DNA of 25,192 bases from Rhodospirillaceae bacterium UBA6219. GTDB lineage: Bacteria > Pseudomonadota > Alphaproteobacteria > Rhodospirillales > Magnetospirillaceae. The notes beneath the pieces are model-generated. The model made no database searches and was not told the origin of the DNA. It was given only the letters and a program-made list of their open reading frames with translations. This document shows positions 7,580 to 14,000 of the stretch, piece by piece; positions within the stretch are counted from its first letter, which is position 1, and every line of letters starts with the position of its first letter. The stretch is from positions 55,572 to 80,763 of the forward strand of contig DISD01000040.1 of NCBI GenBank assembly GCA_002435715.1, read 5' to 3'. The translations under genes and the position numbers were made by a program.

Positions 7580-7753
7580 ATGAAGCGCCGGATGTTGTTG
7601 ATGGCCCTGGTGGCGGCGCCGCTGGCGGCGTGTGGCCGCAAAAGCCGCCCGCTGCCGCCGGAAGGGTCCACCTATCCGCGTCGCTATCCCGAAGTCACCT
7701 TCCCCGAAGACCCCGAAGCCGCTGACAAGCAGCCGGAGACCCCGCAGAAATGA
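7580..7753 (+). CDS. lptM: Small lipoprotein, LptM-like
   Basis: This 57-residue protein has a lipoprotein signal. Basic MKRR is followed by the hydrophobic LLMALVAAP and the lipobox LAAC with C18 as the lipidated residue. After the cysteine comes GRKSRPLPPEG and a Pro- and Glu-rich tail. The ACGRK-x-PLPPEG pattern is typical of the short LptM (YifL-type) lipoproteins. In E. coli these help mature the LPS translocon LptD/LptE at the outer membrane. GAAGGGGAG lies just upstream. It is 16 nt after argH, and its stop overlaps the lysA start (ATGA, 7750-7753), so the genes are translationally coupled. The function rests on the short motif and the conserved gene order. Confidence 0.8.
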   Translation: MKRRMLLMALVAAPLAACGRKSRPLPPEGSTYPRRYPEVTFPEDPEAADKQPETPQK

Positions 7754-9018
7754 ACCATTTCGATTACGTGAACGGTCAGATGCAGGCCGAATCGGTGAAG
7801 CTGGCCGACATCGCCGCCCGTGTCGGCACGCCGTTTTATTGCTATTCCACCGCCACGCTGCAGCGCCATTACCAGGTGTTCGCCAAGGCCTTGGCCGATG
7901 CCGGCCTGGACGCGCAAATCTGCTTCGCGCTGAAAGCCAATTCCAACATCGCGGTGATCCGCACCTTCGCCGCCCTGGGGGCGGGCGCCGATGTGGTGTC
8001 GGAAGGCGAATTGCGCCGCGCCTTGGCCGCCGGTGTTCCCGCCGACAAGATCGTGTTCTCGGGCGTCGGCAAGACCGAATCCGAATTGGTGCTGGCGGTG
8101 TCCAAGGGCATCATGCAGGTCAACGTCGAATCGGAACCGGAATTGGAGGCTTTGTCCGCCATCGCTTCCGAACGCGGTATCCGTATGCCGGTGTCCATCC
8201 GCGTCAACCCGGACGTTGACGCCGGCACCCACGCCAAGATCACCACCGGCAAAAAGGAAAACAAGTTCGGCATCGAATGGACCCGGGCGCACGAGGTTTA
8301 CAACAAGGCCCGCGCTTTGCCCGGCATCGACGTGGTGGGCATCGCCTGCCATATCGGCTCGCAGTTGACCGAGGTGGAACCCTTCCGTCAGGCCTTCTTG
8401 CGGGTGCGCGATCTGGTGGCCATGCTGCGCGCCGACGGTTTCGACATCCGTCGTCTGGATGTGGGCGGCGGCTTGGGCATTCCTTACGAATCGGAAGAAC
8501 CGCCGCATCCGGACGTCTATGCCAAGGCCATCAAGGAAACCTTGGGCGATCTGGGCTGCAAGATCGTGTTGGAACCGGGGCGTCTGCTGGTGGGCAATGC
8601 CGGCATCTTGGTCAGCACCGTGGTCTATGTGAAGGAAGGCGCCACCCGCACCTTCCTGATCGCCGACGCCGCCATGAACGACCTGATGCGTCCGGCACTT
8701 TACGAAGCGCACCACACCATCGAGCCGGTGGTCGCCCCCCAACCCGACGCGCCGCGTCAGCCGGTGGACGTGGTCGGCCCCATCTGCGAGACCGGCGACA
8801 CCTTCGCCAAGCAGCGTTCGCTGCCGCCCATCAAGCCCGGCGAGCTGATCGTCTTCCGCACCGCCGGCGCCTATGGTGCCGCCATGTCGTCCACCTACAA
8901 CACCCGGCCGTTGGTGCCGGAAGTTCTGGTGAACGGCGCCGATTACGCGGTGGTCCGGGCGCGGCCCAGCTTCGACGAGATGCTGGCCCTGGAATCGGTT
9001 CCTGACTGGCTGAAATAA
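7750..9018 (+). CDS. lysA: Diaminopimelate decarboxylase
   Basis: LysA decarboxylates meso-diaminopimelate to lysine, using pyridoxal phosphate, as the last step of lysine synthesis. The 422-residue protein has the fold III (alanine racemase-like) barrel with the cofactor lysine K62 in CFALKANSN. It also has HIGSQ in the substrate region, DVGGGLGIPY for phosphate binding, EPGRLLVGNAG, and the C-terminal active-site motif CETGD with C346, which completes the partner subunit's site. AYGAAMSSTYNTRP near the end is also family-typical. It overlaps lptM by 4 nt and is followed after 3 nt by the TIGR02302 gene, so all are probably on one transcript. Confidence 0.98.
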   Translation: MNHFDYVNGQMQAESVKLADIAARVGTPFYCYSTATLQRHYQVFAKALADAGLDAQICFALKANSNIAVIRTFAALGAGADVVSEGELRRALAAGVPADKIVFSGVGKTESELVLAVSKGIMQVNVESEPELEALSAIASERGIRMPVSIRVNPDVDAGTHAKITTGKKENKFGIEWTRAHEVYNKARALPGIDVVGIACHIGSQLTEVEPFRQAFLRVRDLVAMLRADGFDIRRLDVGGGLGIPYESEEPPHPDVYAKAIKETLGDLGCKIVLEPGRLLVGNAGILVSTVVYVKEGATRTFLIADAAMNDLMRPALYEAHHTIEPVVAPQPDAPRQPVDVVGPICETGDTFAKQRSLPPIKPGELIVFRTAGAYGAAMSSTYNTRPLVPEVLVNGADYAVVRARPSFDEMLALESVPDWLK

Positions 9019-9021
9019 GCC

Positions 9022-11352
9022 ATGGTCGGGTCGTCCCCATTGCTGGACGCGCTTCCTGATCCCAGGACGCGACGGCTGTTGCGGGCGGCCCGGGCCCTGG
9101 TGAGGCTGGAAAGAACGTGGCCGGCCCTGGCCTGGATGGCCAGTCTGGCGGCGTTGTTCGTCGCCTTGGCGCTGTTCGAGTTGCTGCCGCGTCTGCCGGT
9201 TTGGCTGCATGTCCTGGTGCTGGCGGCATGTTTGCTGCCGCTGCCTTGGCTGGTGTGGGCCTTGCGGCGGGCTTGGGCGGTGGATTGGATGCAGGCGGCC
9301 CGCCGGGTCGAGTCCGAGAACGCCCTGCCCCATCATCCCTTCCAGACCTTGTGGGACCATCCGGTGGGCGGTGACCCTGCCCTGTGGGCTGAGCACCGGG
9401 TCCGTGCCGCCCAAAAAGTGGCGGGGGCCGGGCTGTGGTGGCCCCGTTCCGACATGGCCCGGCGTGATCCCTGGGGCTTGCGGGCCGCGGCGCTGCTGGC
9501 CCTGGTCGCCGCTTTGGCCGGTGGCACCCAGGATTGGCAAGGACGGTTGCTGCGCGCCGCCCTGCCCGCCGTGCAACTGCCCAGTCTGGGCCCCGATACG
9601 CTGGAAGTGTGGGTGACGCCCCCGGCTTATACCGGCCTTGCGCCGCGTCTGCTGCGCGGCGACGATTCTTCGATGCCGGTTTCGGTTCCAGCGGGCAGCT
9701 CCGTGTTGGCGGTGCTGTCGGGGGGCTGGGGCGACGCCTCGCTGGTGCTGGACGGGCGCGACATCGCCTTCACCCGTCAAGAGGGCGGCAGCCAACGGGC
9801 CGAAACCCAAGTCCAAGGCGGCGAGCTGTTGGCGGTGCGTCAGGCTTGGCGTCAGGTGGCGGCCTGGCCGTTGAAGGTGGTGGCCGATTCGTCGCCCGAC
9901 ATCGATTTCGCGTCTCCCCCGGAAGCGGCGGAACGCGGGCGGTTGTTACTGGGCGTGGTGGCCAACGACGATTACGGCCTGACCCGTCTGTGGGTGGAAT
10001 TCCGCCGTCTGGGCGCCCCGGTGGACGAAGCGCCCTTGGTGGTGGCGCTGCCGTTGCCGGCCAGCCGGCCCAAGCAATTCGGATCGTCCAGTTGGCACGA
10101 TCTGACCGCCCATCCGTGGGCCGGGTTGCCGGTGCTGGCGCAGCCGGTGGCCGAGGATTCCCTGGGCCAGCGCGGTGCCGGCGAAGTGGCCAGCCTGACC
10201 TTGCCGGAACGCAATTTCCTCAACCCCTATGCCCGTCAGGTCGTCGAACAGCGCCGGTTGCTGACCGAAAGTCGCACCAACGCCCCCGGCGCCATGGGGG
10301 TGCTGGATCAATTGTCGGTGGAGCCGGGGCGTTTCAACGACGATTTGCGCACCTTCCTGGCCCTGCGATCGGCGCGTCACGCCTTGTCTTCCCCAGGGTT
10401 CGATCTGGCCGAGGTCCAGGATCTGTTATGGAACGCAGCCCTTCGCATGGAAGACGGCGACCTGGCCTCGGCCGAGCAGCGTCTGGAAGAAATCCGCCGG
10501 CAATTGGAACAGGCCTTGGACGAAAACGTCTCGGGCCCGCAACTGGATGCGTTGCTGGACCAGTTCCAGGCGGCGTTGCAGCGTTACATGGCGGCCTTGG
10601 CCGAACGCATGGGGACTTCGGTCGACCAATTGCCCCAAGCCGGGGCGGCGATCAGCGACCAGGAATTGATGGACATGGTGGGGGCCATGCGCGACATGGC
10701 CGCAATCGGCGCCCGTGACGGTTTGCGCCGCATGTTGCGCGACATGGCGGGAATCTTGGACGATCTGCAGACCCGTATGCCGCAAAAACCGTCCTCGGCG
10801 GTCACCGAAGCCATCCGGGCCTTACGCGATCTGGCGGCACGGCAACAACGTTTGTTGGAACAATCCCATCGTCAGTCCCAGGAACAGACCGCCGCCCCGG
10901 CCCAGGCGGCGCGCCAACAACAAGATCTGCGTCAGGCCCTGCAGGTGTTGCGGCAAAACCTGATGCGGGAATTGGGGCAGGAACCCGTCGCCCTGGGCGA
11001 TGCCGACCAAGCCATGGACCAGGCCCTTCAATCCTTGGGGCAAGGCGATTGGGGCGCCGCCGCCAATGCCCAGGGCCAAGCCCTGGATGCCTTGGGCCAA
11101 GGATTGCGTCAGGCGCTGGAAGACATGGCGGCGGGGGCGATGATGGGGGCGTCGGGGCTGCCCCGCGACCCGCTGGGCCGGGCGCAGACCGGCGGGCGGG
11201 GTGTCGACGACGACGGTTCGACCCGGGTGCCCGAACAGGCGGAAATGCAAAAAGCCCGGGCCATCTTGGACGAATTGCGCCGCCGTGCCGGCGATTTCAG
11301 CCGGTCGCGGGATGAACGGGATTATTTGCTGCGTCTGTTGCGGCAGTTTTAG
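9022..11352 (+). CDS. TIGR02302 (DUF4175) membrane protein
   Basis: This 776-residue protein resembles the large alphaproteobacterial TIGR02302/DUF4175 family, whose function is unknown. Two hydrophobic segments (about 33-56 and 62-81) and a third (about 151-168) anchor it near the N-terminus. A middle domain contains DTLEVWVTPPAYTGLAPR, then VEFRRLGAPVDEAP. The last third is low-complexity, rich in Gln, Ala, Met and Arg and probably coiled-coil (RQQQDLRQALQVLRQNLMRE). The end SRDERDYLLRLLRQF matches the family's conserved C-terminus. It appears shorter than the 800 or more residues I associate with the family. It lies 3 nt after lysA and 9 nt before the thioesterase gene. A cell-envelope role is only suggested by topology and neighbours. 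Confidence 0.83.
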   Translation: MVGSSPLLDALPDPRTRRLLRAARALVRLERTWPALAWMASLAALFVALALFELLPRLPVWLHVLVLAACLLPLPWLVWALRRAWAVDWMQAARRVESENALPHHPFQTLWDHPVGGDPALWAEHRVRAAQKVAGAGLWWPRSDMARRDPWGLRAAALLALVAALAGGTQDWQGRLLRAALPAVQLPSLGPDTLEVWVTPPAYTGLAPRLLRGDDSSMPVSVPAGSSVLAVLSGGWGDASLVLDGRDIAFTRQEGGSQRAETQVQGGELLAVRQAWRQVAAWPLKVVADSSPDIDFASPPEAAERGRLLLGVVANDDYGLTRLWVEFRRLGAPVDEAPLVVALPLPASRPKQFGSSSWHDLTAHPWAGLPVLAQPVAEDSLGQRGAGEVASLTLPERNFLNPYARQVVEQRRLLTESRTNAPGAMGVLDQLSVEPGRFNDDLRTFLALRSARHALSSPGFDLAEVQDLLWNAALRMEDGDLASAEQRLEEIRRQLEQALDENVSGPQLDALLDQFQAALQRYMAALAERMGTSVDQLPQAGAAISDQELMDMVGAMRDMAAIGARDGLRRMLRDMAGILDDLQTRMPQKPSSAVTEAIRALRDLAARQQRLLEQSHRQSQEQTAAPAQAARQQQDLRQALQVLRQNLMRELGQEPVALGDADQAMDQALQSLGQGDWGAAANAQGQALDALGQGLRQALEDMAAGAMMGASGLPRDPLGRAQTGGRGVDDDGSTRVPEQAEMQKARAILDELRRRAGDFSRSRDERDYLLRLLRQF

Positions 11353-11361
11353 GAAAGAAAG

Positions 11362-11784
11362 ATGAGCCATAAGGAAGAAGGGCCCTCGGGCTTTCAGCAA
11401 TTGCTGGGCTATCGTCTGGCCCATTGGGAAGACGGCCACGCCATCTTGGAACTGGAGGTGGAACACAAGCACACCAACCGCGCCGGCGTTCTGCATGGCG
11501 GCGTGCTGGCCACCTTGATCGACACCGCTTGTGGTTTTTCGGCCACCTATTGCCCGGTGCCGGGGCGGGTGCGCCGGGTGGTGACCTTGTCGCTGTCGAC
11601 CAATTTCACCGGTCAAGTGCGCCATGGCCTGATCCAGGCGGTGGCGCGCCGCGTTTCCGGGGGGTCACGGATCGTTTTTTGTCATGCCGACGTCTTCGAC
11701 GCCGCCGGTAAGCTGTTGGGCAGCGGACAGGGAACCTTCCGCTTTCGTACCGGCAGTGAACATCCCGAAGGCGTGGCTTTATGA
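11362..11784 (+). CDS. PaaI-type hotdog-fold acyl-CoA thioesterase
   Basis: The 140-residue protein is a single hotdog domain of the PaaI/4HBT type, which hydrolyses acyl- or aryl-CoA thioesters as a tetramer. The signature RAGVLHGGVLATLIDTACG holds H45-G46-G47 and D54, the residues that bind and activate the thioester in this family. LSTNFTGQVRHG and a C-terminal strand with DAAGKLLGSGQGTFRF fit the fold. The short N-terminal extension is charged and there is no export signal. It follows the TIGR02302 gene by 9 nt (GGAAAGAAAG before ATG). Its TGA overlaps the next ATG (11781-11784). The acyl substrate cannot be told from sequence. Confidence 0.9.
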   Translation: MSHKEEGPSGFQQLLGYRLAHWEDGHAILELEVEHKHTNRAGVLHGGVLATLIDTACGFSATYCPVPGRVRRVVTLSLSTNFTGQVRHGLIQAVARRVSGGSRIVFCHADVFDAAGKLLGSGQGTFRFRTGSEHPEGVAL

Positions 11785-12866
11785 CCCATGTGCTTTATGT
11801 CGATATCCGTGGCCTGAACGATTTGCGCGCCGCCATGGGCGAGACCGTGGCCGGCAATGCCCTGGCCGAGTTGCAGGACCGTTTGCCGCGGATGCTGGGG
11901 CCGGTTCTGGCCCGTCTGGGCGGCTTCGATCCTTTGACCACGTCCCGACCAGGACGATGGTGCGTCGGGGTGACCTGCGCCGATGACGAGGCCGCCGAGG
12001 TGACCCGTCAGGCGGCGCAACGTCTGACCCATGATCTGGCGGCGGAAATCTTCGGCGCCGCCACCGGGGCCTTGGCCAAGGTGATGGCTGAGTTGGCACC
12101 ACGCCAGCCCGGGGATTTGGACGATCTGCTGGACGACCACGCCGCCTTGGTGCCCGCCGATGAAACCTGCCAATTACGGGCCCAGGTCCAGGATTTGTTG
12201 GACCAAGGCGGCCTGCGCACCTTGTTGCAGCCCATCGTCAGCTTTCCCGATGGAAAGGTGGTGGGGTACGAAGCGCTGAGCCGGGGGCCGGTGGGGCACC
12301 CGCTGGAACGGGCCGATTTGTTGTTCGGGGCCGCCGCCCGCACCGGATTGTCCCACGATCTGGAATGCGCCTGTGCCCGTCTGGCCTTGCCCTGGTTGGA
12401 GAAACTGCCGGCGGGCCGGTGGATGACGGTCAATGCCAGCGTTCCAGTGCTGTTGGATGCCGAGATGCGCCGCGCCTTGGCGCGTCCCGGTCTGGTGGTG
12501 GAAATCACCGAGCACCTGCCCATCGCCCCCGAAGGTCTGCTGCCGGCCTTGGACGAACTGCGCCAAGGCGGCGCCCGCATCGCCTTGGATGACACCGGTT
12601 GCGGTTTCGCCGACACGGCGGCGGCCGAACTGGTGCGCCCGACGGTGGTCAAGCTGTGCATCACGGTGATCCGGGGGGCCGGCCGCGATCCCTCGATCCT
12701 GCCTGAAGTGCACGCCACCGTGCGGGCCTTCCAGTCCCTGGGGGCCGAGGTGTTGGCCGAAGGGGTGGAAGACCAGATCCAGGCCGACGCGCTGGATGGG
12801 TTGGGGATCAATCTGGCCCAGGGGTGGCTGTACGGTCGCCCACAACCGGCCACCGATTTCTTATAG
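11781..12866 (+). CDS. EAL-domain cyclic-di-GMP phosphodiesterase, degenerate GGDEF-like N-terminus
   Basis: The C-terminal half (about 145-361) is an EAL domain, which hydrolyses c-di-GMP to pGpG. The residues usually required all appear: E164 (YEALSR), N218 (VNAS), E241 (EITE), D270/D271 (DDTG), K291, E327 (AEGVE) and Q347 (QGWLYGRP). The usual K-I-D is K-L-C here, with C293 replacing Asp. The N-terminal 140 residues have no membrane segment. They look like an eroded GGDEF fold: YVDIRGLNDLRAAMGETVAGN resembles the first GGDEF strands, and RLGGFDPLT stands where RxGGDEF would be. It is last in the argH run and overlaps the upstream stop by 4 nt. Its own stop overlaps that of the convergent S4 gene. 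Catalysis is plausible but untested. Confidence 0.88.
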   Translation: MTHVLYVDIRGLNDLRAAMGETVAGNALAELQDRLPRMLGPVLARLGGFDPLTTSRPGRWCVGVTCADDEAAEVTRQAAQRLTHDLAAEIFGAATGALAKVMAELAPRQPGDLDDLLDDHAALVPADETCQLRAQVQDLLDQGGLRTLLQPIVSFPDGKVVGYEALSRGPVGHPLERADLLFGAAARTGLSHDLECACARLALPWLEKLPAGRWMTVNASVPVLLDAEMRRALARPGLVVEITEHLPIAPEGLLPALDELRQGGARIALDDTGCGFADTAAAELVRPTVVKLCITVIRGAGRDPSILPEVHATVRAFQSLGAEVLAEGVEDQIQADALDGLGINLAQGWLYGRPQPATDFL

Positions 12867-13139
12867 GAAATCGTCGTTGGGCGGCGGGGGCGGGTCCAAT
12901 TCCCGATACAGGCTTTGCGCTTCGGGTGCCGGGCCGCGCCGCATGCCCAGATCCAGCACTTCCACCTGCCGCCAGCGTTTGCCGGTGGGAAAGATCAGCA
13001 CGTCGCCCGGCTTGACCGCCTGGGCGGGTTTGCTCACCACCTTGCCGTTGACCTGCACGTCGCCGGCTTCCACCAACGTCGCCGCTTGGCTGCGGGTTTT
13101 GATGAAACGGGTGAAGAACAGCCATTTATCGATACGCAT
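12861..13139 (-). CDS. Small S4-domain RNA-binding protein (Hsp15-like)
   Basis: The 92-residue protein begins MRIDKWLFFTRFIKTRSQAATLVEAGDVQVNGKVV, a full S4 RNA-binding motif (residues 1-60) of the Hsp15/HslR type. Hsp15 binds stalled 50S subunits carrying peptidyl-tRNA in E. coli. The C-terminal tail is short, with a proline run (LDPPPPPNDDFL), shorter than the basic tail of E. coli Hsp15. It is convergent with the EAL gene, and the two stop codons occupy the same six bases (12861-12866). It is divergent from the next gene by 58 nt. The family is clear, but the precise role is inferred. Confidence 0.85.
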   Translation of the reverse strand: MRIDKWLFFTRFIKTRSQAATLVEAGDVQVNGKVVSKPAQAVKPGDVLIFPTGKRWRQVEVLDLGMRRGPAPEAQSLYRELDPPPPPNDDFL

Positions 13140-13197
13140 GCGCAGGGACTGGTCCTAAACTGGGGTCGGTCTATCAGTATCATCGGGACTTTTCATC

Positions 13198-13461
13198 ATG
13201 CCGACCCGGACCCTTAAAAGCCAAGTCACCTTCACCAAGCCGTTTCACCTGCATTCGGTCGACACCCCTTTGCCGGCCGGGACCTACCAGGTGTTGACCG
13301 ACGAAGAAGAGCTGGACGGCCTGTCCTTCGAGGCGTGGCGGCGTTTGCAGACTCTGCTGATCACCCCGGCCATCGGAACCAATGACGGCAGCGAACAGGT
13401 GTTCGTCATCGATCCGCACGAATTGGAAAAAGCCCTAGCGGCTGATCAGGCCGCCGATTGA
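13198..13461 (+). CDS. Hypothetical 87-residue protein
   Basis: The protein reads MPTRTLKSQVTFTKPFHLH and is followed by a segment resembling a short beta domain (DTPLPAGTYQVLTDEEELDG), then SFEAWRRLQTLLITPA and an acidic end. I do not recognise a named family, though the LPAGTYQVLTDEE phrase gives the impression of a small conserved soluble domain. It has no signal peptide, membrane segment or cysteine. Codon use matches the neighbours, which supports a real gene. The ribosome-binding site before ATG 13198 is weak (CGGGA). It is divergent from the S4 gene and may share the short 58-nt promoter region with it. Confidence 0.7.
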   Translation: MPTRTLKSQVTFTKPFHLHSVDTPLPAGTYQVLTDEEELDGLSFEAWRRLQTLLITPAIGTNDGSEQVFVIDPHELEKALAADQAAD

Positions 13462-13729
13462 TAGGTTTTGGACGCATCCGCATTCATTAAATAAAAGTGT
13501 TTAGAAACAATCGATTGGCGGGTGTTAAAAAATCTCTTGAGAATAAATCATTATTATCTTGCTTTCGTTGAGCGAAAAGAGCAGGGTCATCAAGTAATTT
13601 GATGGCCAGAAATATTGGTCTCGTGTCGAGTGCGATCGACGCAAATATCAGAAATCTTCCGCTAAATTACACCGTGAATTGCTGATCGGTACGATCAGTA
13701 AGCGACTATACTTGTGAAAAGGCTATCCC
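13462..13729 (+). promoter_or_regulatory. AT-rich leader/promoter region of the cold-shock gene with serial hairpins
   Basis: This 268-nt gap is far more AT-rich than the surrounding coding sequence and holds no credible ORF. Inverted repeats come in series. TGCTTTCG (13560-13567) pairs with CGAA and AGCA (13573-13583) with a 3-nt bulge. GGTCATCAA (13585-13593) pairs with TTGATGGCC (13599-13607) with one wobble. GTCGA/TCGAC lie at 13625-13640. CTGATCG (13682-13688) pairs with CGATCAG (13692-13698). AAAAGG at 13717-13722 is the ribosome-binding site. Long structured leaders are known for cspA-type genes in E. coli, where they act as temperature sensors. The same use here is inference. Confidence 0.5.
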
Positions 13730-13942
13730 ATGACTACGGGAACCGTGAAGTGGTTTAATGTCGAAAAGGGCTTTGGTTTCATCGCCCCCGACGATGGTGG
13801 CGCCGACGCCTTCGTGCATATCAGCGCCGTCGAGCGCGCTGGTCTTGGCCAGTTGAAGGAAGGCCAGAAGATTGGCTACCAGATGGTTGCCGATCGCCGC
13901 ACTGGCAAGCTGTCGGCTGATCAGCTGCAGCTCGTCGCCTGA
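13730..13942 (+). CDS. Cold-shock domain protein (CspA family)
   Basis: This 70-residue protein is a single cold-shock domain that binds single-stranded RNA or DNA and can melt RNA structure. TGTVKWFN opens the first strand, RNP1 is KGFGFI (13-18) and RNP2 is FVHIS (28-32). The end KLSADQLQLVA closes the barrel. The length matches bacterial CspA proteins. The ATG at 13730 has a well-placed AAAAGG. The gene is preceded by a structured AT-rich leader and followed by a very strong bidirectional terminator. Which of several paralogues it corresponds to cannot be told from this sequence alone. Confidence 0.96.
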   Translation: MTTGTVKWFNVEKGFGFIAPDDGGADAFVHISAVERAGLGQLKEGQKIGYQMVADRRTGKLSADQLQLVA

Positions 13943-13956
13943 CCACCAGGCTGACG

Positions 13957-13997
13957 AAAAAAGCCCCGCCGAACGTCAGGTTCGGCGGGGCTTTTTT
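13957..13997. terminator. Bidirectional terminator between csp and nrdJ
   Basis: GCCCCGCCGAAC (13963-13974) and GTTCGGCGGGGC (13980-13991) form a perfect 12-bp stem with loop GTCAG. Six A residues on the left and six T residues on the right extend it and provide a U-tract on both strands. It serves the convergent csp and nrdJ genes. Confidence 0.96.
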
Positions 13998-14000
13998 ATG

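Noticed and set aside
6309..7583. 424-codon plus-strand frame overlapping argH
   Set aside because: Arg/His/Gly-rich out-of-frame shadow of argH with no domain.
7684..9816. Minus-strand open frame of 710 codons opposite lysA and the TIGR02302 gene
   Set aside because: Shadow frame: low-complexity Gly/Gln/His/Arg sequence with no family features.
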